From assembly GCA_024701455.1 (NCBI GenBank), contig JABXYP010000001.1, positions 2,546,001-2,610,000 of the forward strand: 64,000 nt of DNA, read 5' to 3'. Origin of the DNA: Bacillus sp. A301a_S52 (GTDB taxonomy: Bacteria; Bacillota; Bacilli; Bacillales; Salisediminibacteriaceae). Both the position numbers and the translations under genes were made by a program. Shown here one piece after another: positions 9,036 through 16,452 of the stretch; position 1 is the first letter of the stretch; every line of letters begins with the position of its first letter. Under the pieces are notes generated by a model, which was not told the DNA's origin, searched no databases, and saw nothing but the letters and a program-made list of their open reading frames with translations.

Positions 9036-9192
9036 TGTTACCTTCTCCTTTTGATCCTTATAATGAGCTTTTATTCCTATGCCATTGTGACAATCATTCT
9101 ACTATATAACGTTAAAATGTACTAATGAGAAAAGTAAGGCCATTCTTTACTTAAAGATTTCCACGTATTAATATAGCATATACCTTTGCCCA

Positions 9193-9227
9193 AAAAAATA
9201 AAGTGGCAATAAATCACCACTTTATTT
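9193..9227 (-). terminator. Intrinsic terminator overlapping the rny stop codon
   Basis: AATAAAGTGG and CCACTTTATT form a 10-bp stem followed by a T run on the minus strand. The first arm contains part of the rny TAA at 9222-9224, so the terminator starts inside the coding end of rny. Confidence 0.85.
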
Positions 9228-10787
9228 TGCATACTCAACTGCCCGTGTTTCACGGATCACCGTTACTTTAATATGTCCCGGATAGTCAAGTTCATCTTCA
9301 ATTTTCTTTGTGATATCTCTAGCTAATCTATACGAATCTTCATCCGTAATGTAGTCAGGCTTCACCATAATACGTACTTCACGTCCAGCTTGAATGGCAT
9401 ATGTTTTTTCAACACCTTCAAAGGATTCAGAAATCTCCTCAAGCTTTTCAAGTCGCTTAATGTACGTCTCCAATGTCTCCCGACGCGCACCAGGTCGCGC
9501 AGCAGATAATGCATCTGCAGCAGCAACTAACGTAGCAATAACAGAGGTCGCTTCTGTATCACCGTGGTGTGATGCAATACTGTTTATGACAACTGGATGT
9601 TCTTTATACTTATTACCAAGCTCAACACCGATCTCAACATGACTTCCTTCTACCTCATGATCAATTGCTTTACCGATATCATGTAAGAGGCCTGCTCGTC
9701 TAGCAAGTTGAACATCTTCTCCCAACTCCGCAGCCATTATTCCACTTAGATGAGCTACTTCCATTGAGTGTTTTAAGACATTCTGTCCATAGCTTGTTCG
9801 GAATTTTAGACGTCCCATTATTTTGATTAAATCGGGATGTAGATTGTGAATACCCATTTCAAATGTTGTTTGTTCTCCATATTCACGAATTAATTCGTCA
9901 ACTTCACGTCTAGCTTTGTCCACAGTTTCTTCAATTCGTGCAGGGTGAATCCGTCCATCCTGAACAAGTTTCTCAAGCGCCGTTTTAGCGATTTCTCTTC
10001 TTATCGGATCAAAACCAGATAAGATAACTGCTTCCGGCGTATCATCGATAATGAGGTCAATTCCAGTTAACGTTTCTAAAGCTCGTATGTTTCGCCCTTC
10101 CCGTCCGATAATTCTACCTTTCATTTCATCATTCGGTAAATTTACGACAGAAACGGTCGTCTCAGCCACATGATCAGCTGCACATCGCTGTAGAGATAAG
10201 GAAAGAATTTCTTTCGCTTTTTTATCAGCTTCTTCCTTAGCTTGTGTAATAGCCTCTTTGACGAGAACAGCTTTTTCATGGGTTAACTCATTTTCTACCG
10301 TTTTCATAATTATTTCTTTGGCATCTTCTTTAGAGAACCCAGAAATTCTTTCTAATTCTTGCTGCTGTTGATTAAATAACTCCTCGACTTTGCTATTCAT
10401 CTCGTCGATTTCATGTTGACGTTTTGACAATTGCTCTTCTCGTTTTTCAAGAGTCTCTTCCTTTTTGTCCAACGTTTCACTTTTTCGATCCAATATTTCT
10501 TCCTTTTGAACCAATCGGTTCTCTTGTTTCTGAATATCGTTTCGACGATCGCGAACTTCCTGTTCTGCCTCCATACGCATCTTATGCGCCTCGTCTTTTG
10601 CCTCAAGGATGGCTTCACGCTTACTAGAGTCCGCTTCCCGCTTAGCATCTTCAATTGTTTGTCGGGCCAAAGCCTCCGCGCTTGAAATCTTTGCTTCAGC
10701 GATTGATTTACGAACGAAGTATCCAATCAAGATACCGATTGCTACAGTGAATAGCAAAATGAGGATTTGTATGATCAGATTATCCAA
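9222..10787 (-). CDS. rny: Ribonuclease Y (membrane-anchored endoribonuclease)
   Basis: The 521-residue protein has an N-terminal membrane segment (residues 5-25), a long charged coiled coil (about 30-200), a KH RNA-binding domain ([10 protein letters not shown] at 224-233) and an HD nuclease domain with the His-Asp pair at 369-370 ([12 protein letters not shown]). RNase Y starts the decay of much mRNA at the membrane. The start is TTG, chosen because GAGGAGGTG lies 9 bases upstream and the membrane anchor begins at once. A sigma-A promoter lies at 10927-10955. Confidence 0.96.
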   Translation of the reverse strand: MDNLIIQILILLFTVAIGILIGYFVRKSIAEAKISSAEALARQTIEDAKREADSSKREAILEAKDEAHKMRMEAEQEVRDRRNDIQKQENRLVQKEEILDRKSETLDKKEETLEKREEQLSKRQHEIDEMNSKVEELFNQQQQELERISGFSKEDAKEIIMKTVENELTHEKAVLVKEAITQAKEEADKKAKEILSLSLQRCAADHVAETTVSVVNLPNDEMKGRIIGREGRNIRALETLTGIDLIIDDTPEAVILSGFDPIRREIAKTALEKLVQDGRIHPARIEETVDKARREVDELIREYGEQTTFEMGIHNLHPDLIKIMGRLKFRTSYGQNVLKHSMEVAHLSGIMAAELGEDVQLARRAGLLHDIGKAIDHEVEGSHVEIGVELGNKYKEHPVVINSIASHHGDTEATSVIATLVAAADALSAARPGARRETLETYIKRLEKLEEISESFEGVEKTYAIQAGREVRIMVKPDYITDEDSYRLARDITKKIEDELDYPGHIKVTVIRETRAVEYAK

Positions 10788-10926
10788 TACTGATTCACCT
10801 CCTCATGCTATTTCTTTGTGGTCAAACATGTCCATTTTTTCAAGTTCATCTTTTTGTAAAAATAATGCAAACTATTCATCCAGTACGACTAATAATAAAC
10901 AGTCGTTTAATGCAGTATTCTCACTA

Positions 10927-10955
10927 ATTGTATGCTTCATAACGTATAATGTCAA
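10927..10955 (-). promoter_or_regulatory. Sigma-A promoter of rny
   Basis: On the minus strand TTGACA (10950-10955) is followed by 17 bases and TACAAT (10927-10932). This predicts an rny leader of about 130 bases. Confidence 0.75.
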
Positions 10956-11054
10956 GCTTTGGCAAGGACTCAGATAATATGTTTTTAATAAGAACGTAGG
11001 TTTTAAAAAAGACAGTTTTTTGAATGGAATGAGTGTTTTCCCCTAATTACACAC

Positions 11055-11198
11055 AAAACGAACCTTCAATCAGTGGGAGCTTTCGTTCTTCCCCACTGAT
11101 TGGTTGTTCAGCCGATCAGGACATCAGCTCCAGCCTAAATATAGTGACCTCTCCTCTCTATTTTGACCCCTGGAGGTTTATGGACGGTTAGCTGTTAA
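11055..11198 (+). repeat. 155-bp structured intergenic repeat, copy B
   Basis: This copy begins AAAACGAACCTTCAATCAGT and ends near ACGGTTAGCTGTTAA. The first hairpin is almost perfect (CAATCAGTGGG / CCCACTGATTG); the second is eroded by several changes. It marks the rny side of the accessory island. Confidence 0.85.
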
Positions 11199-11512
11199 GA
11201 TTAGAGATAGCACAAAAGACTATTTCATGCTTATCTAAACTAGAGAAACCTTTCTTAATTTCAATTATTTTGTTTAGACCATTACCGATGATAACTTATA
11301 CTTTCCGCTACAAACGACTACTCCCAATAATCGCTTTTTCACAGCAGTCATTAGTTTACCGTATTTTAGTATCTGTCTGACATGGCGACCTCCAGCTTAA
11401 GAGCCTTTTACAGTAGTTATCGTCATGTAAACCATTTATTACTTATACGAAACTAGAAAAACTGTATAACGCACTTTGCAATAGTCATTATTCAACAAAT
11501 ACGTTTTTTGCA
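11199..11512. other. Non-coding gap downstream of dinB
   Basis: About 310 bases with stop codons in all frames and no RNA structure I could recognise. It lies between repeat copy B and the dinB terminator. Confidence 0.5.
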
Positions 11513-11550
11513 GAAAAATACCCCATCTACTCTACAAGGCAGTGGGGGTT
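11513..11550 (-). terminator. Intrinsic terminator after the dinB-like gene
   Basis: ACCCCCACT and AGATGGGGT pair loosely around about 14 bases and are followed by ATTTTTCT on the minus strand, some 20 bases past the stop codon. Confidence 0.65.
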
Positions 11551-11566
11551 CAGACAACACTATTTC

Positions 11567-12091
11567 TTACATACTCATACTTGCTATAAACACCTCAACA
11601 TGTGGTCGTGTTAATAAATGTGTCTTATTAATAACAGGTTGTTCCTCTATAAAACTTGGCGGTTGAAGACCTAAAAGCCGATAGTAAACGGCTAATTGTC
11701 CTCTATGGTGGGCTTCATGCTCAATCAGGTCTAAAAATACAACTTTAAAAGGAATCATATTCCCATCGATCGGAATTGTTTTATTCCATTCACTTTTTGT
11801 CATTTGTTGTATTTTTTCTTCTGTTTCATTAGTTATCAATATTATTAATTTCTGTAACTCTGATTTATTTATTACACCATTCTCCCGTAACTCATCTTCA
11901 ACAGGTATCTGATCTAATAATCGAGAAAACATAATTCGTTCCCAACTAATAATATGCAAAACTTGCTTACAGAAACTAAATGTCTCTTTACTTGGCTGAA
12001 AATTTATTAAATCTGAAGGAAATTCCTCTACATACCTCATTGTACGTTTTCTAGCATTTTCCCAAATACCTAAAACCGTTTCTACGTCCAT
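11567..12091 (-). CDS. DinB-family protein (putative metal-dependent four-helix bundle)
   Basis: The 174-residue protein has the DinB/YfiT-type metal triad: His46 (QVLHIISWERIM) and His125/His129 (HEAHHRGQLAVYYRLLG). Members are damage-induced proteins of unknown chemistry or thiol S-transferases acting on bacillithiol or mycothiol. The function here is not known. The start lies 9 bases after the stop of the upstream MFS gene, so both share a transcript. It belongs to the accessory island rather than the conserved backbone. The name does not mean DNA polymerase IV. Confidence 0.8.
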   Translation of the reverse strand: MDVETVLGIWENARKRTMRYVEEFPSDLINFQPSKETFSFCKQVLHIISWERIMFSRLLDQIPVEDELRENGVINKSELQKLIILITNETEEKIQQMTKSEWNKTIPIDGNMIPFKVVFLDLIEHEAHHRGQLAVYYRLLGLQPPSFIEEQPVINKTHLLTRPHVEVFIASMSM

Positions 12092-12100
12092 AGTATCCTC

Positions 12101-13342
12101 CTAACTTACAATTTGCTTCTCATTTATGACTGAATGACCATGTGTACGATAAACCATGTAATTTGTTATACCAACTACACTTAACAATAAACATAATATC
12201 CAGCCAACACTTATTAAAGACATATAATCTCCTAGCGCCATATAGAAAAGTAGCCCAAACAAATAACCTAGTCTAGTAAACGTTATTAGTAGAGAAAACA
12301 CCCTTCCTTTCTGATCATCCTTAGCATTGTACATAACACTAGATTCAAATAATATATTCATCGTTCCTTGAGGGATATTCATTAAAAATATAAATATAAG
12401 GAATAAATATAAGGAATTCATAGAAAAACCAACTGCCAACAATATACCGTAAGCAATCGTTAAAAACAATGACAGCTTAGAAAATAGCCGTACATTTTCC
12501 ATTGTTTTCACTTTTATTTGTTTTTTTACGTAAAAGCCAACGACAATGTACGCTAAAGCTGTAGCTGTATAGCCAAATCCAATCCCTGTCTCTCCAGCAA
12601 GAAATGTACTTAATATAATCGCATTAAACATGACATTAACCGCACCTAAAACGAAATCCCTCGTCCCATTTAAAATAAATGTACTTCTAAGTTGTGGTGA
12701 AGAAATTGTTGCTTGGTAGCCAACCTTTAAATCATTCCAATAACTAGAACTATCACGTTCACTATCACTCTCTTTTTTATGCTCATAGGTAATAGGGAGA
12801 ATACATAATCCCGCAATTAAATACGTCCCCGCAGCCATTATCAAGATTGGAATCACACCTAGCCATTCTGATAGAATTCCACCCATAGCGGTGGCCACAA
12901 CCATCATCACGTTAAAACTAATTAAAATGGCACTAGTTGCACTGACAATCTGCTCTTTTTTAATGATTTGAGGGATGAAGGACGAACGAGTTGGTACAAA
13001 AATAGCTGAGAAAATATTTGTAATAAAAATGACACTTAGTAACAGCCCCAAACTTTCGATAGATGCTGCATAAACAAGCACAATTCCTAGCAAAAAACGA
13101 ATAATGTCTAAGAAGATAATTAGTTTCTTTTTATTATTTTTATCTATAAGTGGACCTGAGAAGAATGAAACAACGATTTGAGGAAGAATAGCTAATATAA
13201 ATAAAACACCGGTCATTTTCGCATCACCCGTCAAATAATAAATAAAGGTAATGAGTGTAACCGTCTTAATCCAATCACCGAAAACGGAAAACAATTGGCC
13301 AAAATATAAGTAATTAAAATTTTTATTTTTCCAAATAGACAA
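12101..13342 (-). CDS. Major facilitator superfamily transporter (probable efflux pump)
   Basis: The 413-residue protein has about 12 hydrophobic segments and MFS loop signatures (GPLIDKNNKKK after TM2, VPTRSSFIPQII). It resembles the macrolide/enterobactin-exporter-like drug:proton antiporters of Firmicutes. TTG is the likely start, with AAGGAGGG 10 bases upstream. The gene is AT-rich. It lies downstream of the radical SAM gene, separated by repeat copy C, and may export a peptide product or protect the producer; this is inference from neighbours. Substrate unknown. Confidence 0.82.
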   Translation of the reverse strand: MSIWKNKNFNYLYFGQLFSVFGDWIKTVTLITFIYYLTGDAKMTGVLFILAILPQIVVSFFSGPLIDKNNKKKLIIFLDIIRFLLGIVLVYAASIESLGLLLSVIFITNIFSAIFVPTRSSFIPQIIKKEQIVSATSAILISFNVMMVVATAMGGILSEWLGVIPILIMAAGTYLIAGLCILPITYEHKKESDSERDSSSYWNDLKVGYQATISSPQLRSTFILNGTRDFVLGAVNVMFNAIILSTFLAGETGIGFGYTATALAYIVVGFYVKKQIKVKTMENVRLFSKLSLFLTIAYGILLAVGFSMNSLYLFLIFIFLMNIPQGTMNILFESSVMYNAKDDQKGRVFSLLITFTRLGYLFGLLFYMALGDYMSLISVGWILCLLLSVVGITNYMVYRTHGHSVINEKQIVS

Positions 13343-13393
13343 TGTCTATAGCCCTCCTTAACTGTTAAGAGGAAGTTCACCAAAAACCCCCCA

Positions 13394-13552
13394 ATAAAAC
13401 GAACCTTCAATAAGTGGAAGGTTTCGTTCTTCTCCCACTATTGGTCAGTGAGTGATTCAAGACATTAGCGTCTGGTACCTCCCGGGTCAAAATAGAGTTA
13501 CCTCTCCTCTCTATTTTGACCTGAGAGGTCTACGGACACTTATCTGTGATAA
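13394..13552 (+). repeat. 155-bp structured intergenic repeat, copy C
   Basis: This copy starts TAAAACGAACCTTCAATAAG and ends CACTTATCTGTGATAA. It lies 13 bases past the radical SAM stop codon. Its hairpins (AGTGG / CCACT; CTACCTCCCG-like arms) may act as the 3' end of that transcript, as no other terminator is visible. Confidence 0.88.
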
Positions 13553-13565
13553 ACCTTGTTTATGA

Positions 13566-14933
13566 TTAATTTGTCGTTTCGAGTACTTTTGATTCTTCGT
13601 ACCATTCCTTTGCCTCTTGAATATTTCCTACGACTTGGTTTAATTTTGCCCTTTGATCTTCTGGAAAAAGGTCAACCATAATATTTGCAAACCATATTTT
13701 CCCTTTATCTGTTAACACTATTTGATCCTTTTCTTGTATGATAAGTTGTTTTTCTTCTAGTTCCTCAAATTTATGCTTATAAGTCTTGTCAAGACCATAT
13801 ATACGAAGATCTTGAAGAGAAATTCGCATTTTTTTAGGAAAGAAGATTAAGCCTCGCTCATATGCATGATAGTCTATTGCCCTTGCAACAGGTTGCTTCC
13901 CTTGATTAACAGTGGCAATATAAGTTTTGATATCAGCTATATTGTCATAAGCTAATCCTTTTATCGTTGATCTTCCTCCAACCCCTAGAGCAATAAATTC
14001 ATCCTCATAGGTTCCATATATTGTTTCACTAAATTTGAAGCGTTTGTATTTAGCATCTTTTTTTGTGAACGTGTAAACATAGTTTTGAAAATAGCCTGAG
14101 TTGTTTAATTTGTTATAGATTAGTTTATTTTGTTCAATTTTTTCTATAGGAGTAGGAGGATTTTCTAACTGTTTATTTATTATCTTTCTTAGAAATGAAT
14201 TGGAGGTTGCTAAATACTCCAATGGATACACATCAATACTTGATGTTCCTAAAGCGATGGCGTGATCAACGTCTTCCATTAATTCTTCATGAGTTTGACC
14301 AGGAAGATGATAAAGTAAATCCATATTACAGGCGTTAAAATAGCTCATCATTAAATCTCTTGCGGACTGAATGTGGTCCATCGTCCATTGTAAGTTAAAC
14401 ATTTTTTTATACTTTTGATTAAAGGTTTGTACACCAAAACTACCACGATTTACACCAATCTCTGCCATTGCTTTAATGCGATCTTCAGTTGCTGTAAGTG
14501 CCGCACATTCAAATGTCCACTCATAATCATCTGCTAACACAAATGAGTCTGTTATCGCTTCACCTAGTCGTTTAATTTGATCTGGCTTTAAAACTGATGG
14601 GGTCCCTCCACCAATATAAATGGCATCAATCTTTTTACTTTTTATTCTGGGCATCGATGAAACCATCTTGATTTCTTCAACTAATGCCTCTAAATACGGC
14701 TCTAGCGTATCAGCATAGTTTGTCGTTTTTATAAATGGGCAAAATGTACAGATTGTATCACAAAATGGAATGTGTAAGTAAAGGCTATTTAACCCGGTGT
14801 TATTATCCGCGGTGTGTGAGAGTTGCATTTTAGTTTTGTTTTCAGCGATTTCTTGTGATTGATTAACAGCACCTGCAATCGGATAAAAAAAGTTCCATAA
14901 CTGAGGAATTTCATTATAAGGAATCTGTTTCAT
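13566..14933 (-). CDS. HemN/HemW-like radical SAM enzyme, candidate peptide-modifying enzyme
   Basis: The 455-residue protein starts at the ATG at 14933 (GAGGTG 5 bases upstream). HIPFCDTICTFCPF carries the CxxxCxxC triad Cys 58, 62 and 65 for the [4Fe-4S] cluster, and GGGTP (108-112) is the SAM-binding motif of the coproporphyrinogen-oxidase-like family. The C-terminal 110 residues resemble the HemN C-terminal winged-helix region. Housekeeping HemW is usually shorter (about 380), and this protein has a roughly 50-residue N-terminal extension, nearer to ChuW/HutW-type or class C methyltransferase-like enzymes. Two short peptide genes lie directly upstream. Peptide modification is inferred; a heme-related role is the main alternative. 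Confidence 0.85.
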   Translation of the reverse strand: MKQIPYNEIPQLWNFFYPIAGAVNQSQEIAENKTKMQLSHTADNNTGLNSLYLHIPFCDTICTFCPFIKTTNYADTLEPYLEALVEEIKMVSSMPRIKSKKIDAIYIGGGTPSVLKPDQIKRLGEAITDSFVLADDYEWTFECAALTATEDRIKAMAEIGVNRGSFGVQTFNQKYKKMFNLQWTMDHIQSARDLMMSYFNACNMDLLYHLPGQTHEELMEDVDHAIALGTSSIDVYPLEYLATSNSFLRKIINKQLENPPTPIEKIEQNKLIYNKLNNSGYFQNYVYTFTKKDAKYKRFKFSETIYGTYEDEFIALGVGGRSTIKGLAYDNIADIKTYIATVNQGKQPVARAIDYHAYERGLIFFPKKMRISLQDLRIYGLDKTYKHKFEELEEKQLIIQEKDQIVLTDKGKIWFANIMVDLFPEDQRAKLNQVVGNIQEAKEWYEESKVLETTN

Positions 14934-14955
14934 CTCATCACCTCGTTTTTTAATG

Positions 14956-14990
14956 AGAAAAAGTGTGAGGATACCCTTCACACTTTTTCT
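14956..14990 (-). terminator. Hairpin between the short peptide gene and the radical SAM gene
   Basis: A perfect 13-bp stem (AGAAAAAGTGTGA / TCACACTTTTTCT) with a 9-base loop; the T run lies in the second arm. It starts 7 bases past the peptide stop and ends 22 bases before the radical SAM start. It should terminate most transcripts and let a fraction through, giving more peptide than enzyme, or act as a translation-controlled attenuator. Confidence 0.85.
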
Positions 14991-14997
14991 GTCGTAA

Positions 14998-15048
14998 TTA
15001 AACCACCAACCATTCTGCTTTAACAACTAACCATTCTTGTTTTTTCAT
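14998..15048 (-). CDS. 16-residue peptide MKKQEWLVVKAEWLVV, candidate modified-peptide precursor
   Basis: An ATG at 15048 has AAGGAGG 8 bases upstream and reads 16 codons to a TAA. The product is Met-Lys followed by two heptads, KQEWLVV and KAEWLVV, differing at one residue. The codons differ silently at Leu (TTA/TTG) and Val (GTT/GTG), suggesting that the peptide rather than the DNA is maintained. No secretion signal or classical leader is present. A hairpin and then the radical SAM gene follow. It could be the substrate of that enzyme, a pheromone, or a Trp-rich leader peptide for attenuation. I know of no named family. Confidence 0.7.
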   Translation of the reverse strand: MKKQEWLVVKAEWLVV

Positions 15049-15069
15049 ATGAATCACCTCCTTATAAAA

Positions 15070-15186
15070 TTAATGTTCATAGTCAAAAATCTTAGGTGAT
15101 GTCTCATATGAAGAACTAACTACTGCAGTAGAAGAACTAAACAATAATGACGAAGCTAATAGAATACTAGTGAATAGTTTAATCAC
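15070..15186 (-). CDS. 38-residue exported PapR-like signalling peptide precursor
   Basis: GTG at 15186 is the only start in this frame (an in-frame stop lies just upstream), preceded by a GTGAGGG-type site. The product begins MIKLFTSILLASSLLFSSST, a lysine plus a hydrophobic stretch typical of an export signal, and ends SYETSPKIFDYEH. PapR and related pro-peptides of PlcR-type regulators have this layout: a short signal-bearing peptide with the active residues at the C-terminus (for example LPFEF/H). It is divergent from a PlcR-like regulator and lies 21 bases before the 16-residue peptide gene. The mature sequence is not known. Confidence 0.7.
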   Translation of the reverse strand: MIKLFTSILLASSLLFSSSTAVVSSSYETSPKIFDYEH

Positions 15187-15230
15187 TTCTCGCCCTCACT
15201 TTTAAATAGATTTAATATTTAAACATTTAA

Positions 15231-15248
15231 CTAATATGAGTATAATAG
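15231..15248. promoter_or_regulatory. Candidate operator and divergent promoter region
   Basis: In the 186-base gap between the regulator and the peptide operon, CTAATAT and ATAATAG form a 6-of-7 inverted repeat around GAGT. It overlaps TATAAT on the plus strand (15241-15246) and TATACT on the minus strand. The -35 of the minus-strand promoter is poor, as expected of an activator-dependent promoter. It is not a canonical PlcR box. A small GAGG/CCTC hairpin flanked by A and T runs lies at 15302-15330. Confidence 0.4.
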
Positions 15249-15372
15249 AAATTAACAGTGAATGATTTTACAATAATTAACGATTTGAGAGGATAGCATC
15301 AAAAAAACGAGGAGTATCCCTCAATTTTTTCATACCAGTATTCTTATAGGAATATTTATAAGGAGAAAAAAC

Positions 15373-16248
15373 ATGTTAAATCATTTAGGAAAGACGATAA
15401 AAGAGTTAAGACAATCATTAGGTTATACCCAAAAAGAATTTGCCAAAGATATTTGTAGTCAATCTCAAATTAGTAAAATTGAAAATGGGGAAATCAGTCC
15501 TTATGTTCATACGTTAGTGCAAATGGCTTTAAAACTAGGTGTTGAGCCAGGATTTCTAATAGACATTCTTATAAAACCGCAATATGCATTTATTCAAGAG
15601 AGTAAAAAAGCCATCCGGAAAGAAATTCGTCAAAAAAATTATGAAGAAGTCAGACGTCTAGTAAACAAAATTAAAAACCATCCAAACTTTAAACATATCC
15701 ATGAACAACAGTTTATCAAGTGGCATGAAGGTATACTGCAATACTACTTAAATAGCCATTTCGAACATGCCATTCTCCTTCTAGATGCCTCATTAGCTAT
15801 GAGTCCTACCACTCACTTAACACCTCAAGATATCGAAATCTTAAACAGTAAAGCCATCATTTACTGTGAGGCAAAAAAGCTAGATGGCGGCATAGCAATC
15901 TTCAAAAATATTTTAAAGGTGAAAGATCAATCTTTAATGGAACTAAACCCTCGGATTATCGTTCGAGTCTATTACAATTTAGCAAAATCACTCTACGAAC
16001 TGGATGACAATAAAGAGTCACTTTTCTATTGCAATAAAGGCATTTCTTTCTCGGTTGATATTGAATCATTTTATTTGTTAGGTGAACTCTACTTTCAGAG
16101 TGCTGTTGCTCATATAAAGCAGAATAATCTTAAAGAGGCTCACCATTTTTTACACCTTTCAAAAGATGTCTTTCAAGCAAAAAGCGATTCAAAGTCTGTC
16201 AAAAAGCTAGACAACTATATAAGAGATTTAAAAACAGACACTACTTAG
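15373..16248 (+). CDS. PlcR-like (RRNPP family) quorum-sensing transcriptional regulator
   Basis: The 291-residue protein has an N-terminal HTH (LGKTIKELRQSLGYTQKEFA, SQISKIENGEISP; residues 1-60) and a helical TPR region (about 70-285), the layout and length of PlcR (285 residues). PlcR binds its re-imported peptide in the TPR groove and activates target promoters. AAGGAG stands 7 bases before the ATG. It is the only plus-strand protein gene in the window and is divergent from the PapR-like and heptad peptide genes, which fits a self-contained signalling cassette. Regulated targets are inferred. Confidence 0.88.
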   Translation: MLNHLGKTIKELRQSLGYTQKEFAKDICSQSQISKIENGEISPYVHTLVQMALKLGVEPGFLIDILIKPQYAFIQESKKAIRKEIRQKNYEEVRRLVNKIKNHPNFKHIHEQQFIKWHEGILQYYLNSHFEHAILLLDASLAMSPTTHLTPQDIEILNSKAIIYCEAKKLDGGIAIFKNILKVKDQSLMELNPRIIVRVYYNLAKSLYELDDNKESLFYCNKGISFSVDIESFYLLGELYFQSAVAHIKQNNLKEAHHFLHLSKDVFQAKSDSKSVKKLDNYIRDLKTDTT

Positions 16249-16384
16249 AAGCATGATTCGATAAATCCTTGTGAGTGCTTGTTCTTAGCTTTTTCCAAAG
16301 AGAAACGAAAAGATTAGTAACATAGCTCCACTCCACAATTGATGAACTTAGGAAGTCACATTGACAATGAAGTTTTTAACTACG

Positions 16385-16423
16385 AAAAAGATTCCGATTA
16401 TCTGACGATAATCGGAATCTTTT
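16385..16423. terminator. Bidirectional terminator between the PlcR-like gene and recA
   Basis: GATTCCGATTATC and GATAATCGGAATC form a perfect 13-bp stem with a 4-base loop, with A and T runs outside. It can end both the plus-strand regulator and the minus-strand recA transcript. Confidence 0.92.
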
Positions 16424-16452
16424 AAATAAAGCAGCTTTAATATGAAACTAAT

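Noticed and set aside
14934..15026. 31-codon N-terminal extension of the radical SAM gene
   Set aside because: It runs through the hairpin and the peptide gene in another frame, and lacks a ribosome-binding site; the ATG at 14933 has one.
15187..15372. Canonical PlcR box (TATGNAN4TNCATA)
   Set aside because: No match in the divergent intergenic region; only a different imperfect dyad was found.
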